From Paenibacillus sp. GSMTC-2017 (GTDB lineage Bacteria > Bacillota > Bacilli > Paenibacillales > Paenibacillaceae): a stretch of 64,000 bases of DNA. The notes beneath the pieces are model-generated. The model made no database searches, was not told the origin of the DNA, and was given only the letters and a program-made list of their open reading frames with translations. The translations under genes were made by a program, and so were the position numbers. The DNA lies in contig NZ_JAECMT010000004.1 of NCBI RefSeq assembly GCF_016019935.1, positions 248,833-312,832 of the forward strand. The letters run 5' to 3'. Below are positions 63,322-64,000 of this stretch, piece by piece. Every line of letters begins with the position of its first letter. Positions within the stretch are counted from its first letter, which is position 1.

Positions 63322-63843
63322 GTGGATAAAGTCGTAGTCCTAGAACATTACAATAGCGATTGGGCTCTGAAATATGATCAAGAAAAAGAATTGATGTTGA
63401 TGTTATTAGGTAAGACAGTGATAGCAATTGAGCATATTGGCAGCACGGCTATTAATGGATTAAGTGCAAAACCGATCATTGATTTTATGATTGGAGTAAA
63501 TGACTTAGCTGATGTGAAATTATTTATAGAGCCATTAGCGGCTGTAGGGTACGAGCATGTTTATCATCCCCAATTTCCGAATAGAAGATTTTTTAGAAAA
63601 GGCGAGCGGAATGCTGGAACCTATCATTTGCACGTGTATCAATACGGTAGGGAGAAATGGGAAGATCTTATCTTGTTTAGAGATTATTTAATAACCCACT
63701 CCGATGTGCGTGAACAATATTCGCAGCTTAAGAAAGAGTTAGCAGAGAAATATTATAATGATCGATCAGCGTACACCACTGCTAAAACGCCTTTCATTAT
63801 TAGAGTCGTTGAGATAGCTAGGAAAGAACTAACGGAGAAGTGA
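63322..63843 (+). CDS. GrpB family (UPF0157) nucleotidyltransferase-fold protein
   Basis: A 173-residue protein of the GrpB/UPF0157 family, with a nucleotidyltransferase fold. Characteristic blocks are IEHIGSTAINGLSAKPIIDFMIG (split as IEHIGSTAINGL and SAKPIIDFMIGV, about residues 33-56), YHLHVY near residue 96 and DLILFRDYLI. The start GTG 63322 has GGGCGGAGTGAG upstream. Family function is unsettled. It is coupled to the PadR gene. Confidence 0.88.
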   Translation: MDKVVVLEHYNSDWALKYDQEKELMLMLLGKTVIAIEHIGSTAINGLSAKPIIDFMIGVNDLADVKLFIEPLAAVGYEHVYHPQFPNRRFFRKGERNAGTYHLHVYQYGREKWEDLILFRDYLITHSDVREQYSQLKKELAEKYYNDRSAYTTAKTPFIIRVVEIARKELTEK

Positions 63844-64000
63844 GTTAGTCGGAGCATAGTTGAATTATGTTATTTAATAGCATAGGTATAATTTCTATTG
63901 ACAGAAAATAATGGTAATTATATACTAGCTCCAATTCTATAAAACGAAACGCAATGATTGGGGCTAGTAAGGAAAAGCGATTGTTCAGAGAGCTGTCGGA

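Noticed and set aside
63844-64000. A possible partial gene at the right end
   Set aside because: No frame with a ribosome binding site or coding-like pattern is seen before the window ends.

Overview
The window reads as chromosomal DNA of a low-GC Gram-positive bacterium of the Bacillales, most probably Paenibacillaceae (Paenibacillus or a close relative). The grounds are strong AGGAGG-type ribosome binding sites with frequent TTG and GTG starts, a GlpP antiterminator with attenuated glp genes, two Bce-type antimicrobial-peptide modules, a copper-amine-oxidase-N 'stalk' protein, a short YthA-like bd oxidase and many small regulator-plus-effector units. The genus is an inference from gene content. 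No rRNA, tRNA, CRISPR array, prophage or intact insertion sequence was seen.

Layout. 0-2.2 kb: the end of an ECF sigma factor, its overlapping anti-sigma gene and a tandem exported half-copy of the anti-sigma outer domain. 2.3-4.8 kb: cytochrome bd oxidase subunits followed by a 31-codon membrane ORF overlapping cydB. 4.8-11.1 kb: a secreted Asp-box repeat protein, a Na+/alanine-type symporter, a pirin and a secreted class C beta-lactamase-fold serine hydrolase. 11.3-13.1 kb: a one-polypeptide two-component system (histidine kinase, receiver and LuxR HTH in one chain). 13.2-14.7 kb: a TetR unit with a 23-codon membrane peptide and tandem dyad operators. 14.8-18.4 kb: a glyoxalase-like protein, Ada and an amino-acid permease. 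18.5-20.2 kb: an unrecognised exported protein with a small membrane partner, then a decayed hydrolase gene carrying a 29-bp tandem duplication. 20.3-26.3 kb: a DbpA-type RNA helicase, a stalk-domain protein and a MarR/DoxX/MFS divergon. 26.6-30.7 kb: a secreted FnIII-like protein and a GntR-ABC-permease-erythromycin-esterase operon.

30.7-34.0 kb has a frameshifted Crp/Fnr gene, a DoxX-like gene, a lipoprotein gene with a stop codon in its signal peptide, and an intact Crp/Fnr-DUF2892-CMD operon. 34.0-39.1 kb is the glycerol regulon glpF-glpK-glpD-glpP on the minus strand, with attenuator hairpins before glpF and glpD and a cre-like site. 39.2-42.2 kb holds a CapE-type dehydratase, an RmlD-type reductase, a short GT2 glycosyltransferase and a gene remnant. 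42.3-44.7 kb is a LytTR/DUF3021 pair with a membrane-anchored hydrolase. 46.7-51.3 kb and 56.9-61.3 kb are two complete Bce-type ABC transporter plus two-component modules, one divergent and one convergent. Between them lie an NlpC/P60 hydrolase with a hairpin over its ribosome binding site, an alkyltransferase-like protein, a MarR-NmrA-DUF1772 unit with shared operators, a 191-bp MITE-like element and an SDR/LysR divergon. 61.5-64 kb ends with two decayed small genes, a nucleoside deaminase, a PadR regulator and a GrpB-family protein.

Two themes stand out. First, defence against cell-envelope stress and antibiotics: two Bce modules, the Ere operon, the MarR-MFS unit and the fused kinase/regulator. 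Second, visible gene decay: six broken or remnant genes, most with small identifiable lesions. The most unusual single items are the fused two-component protein, the small membrane ORFs in the cyd and TetR operons, and the exported-protein/membrane-partner pair at 18.6-19.6 kb.
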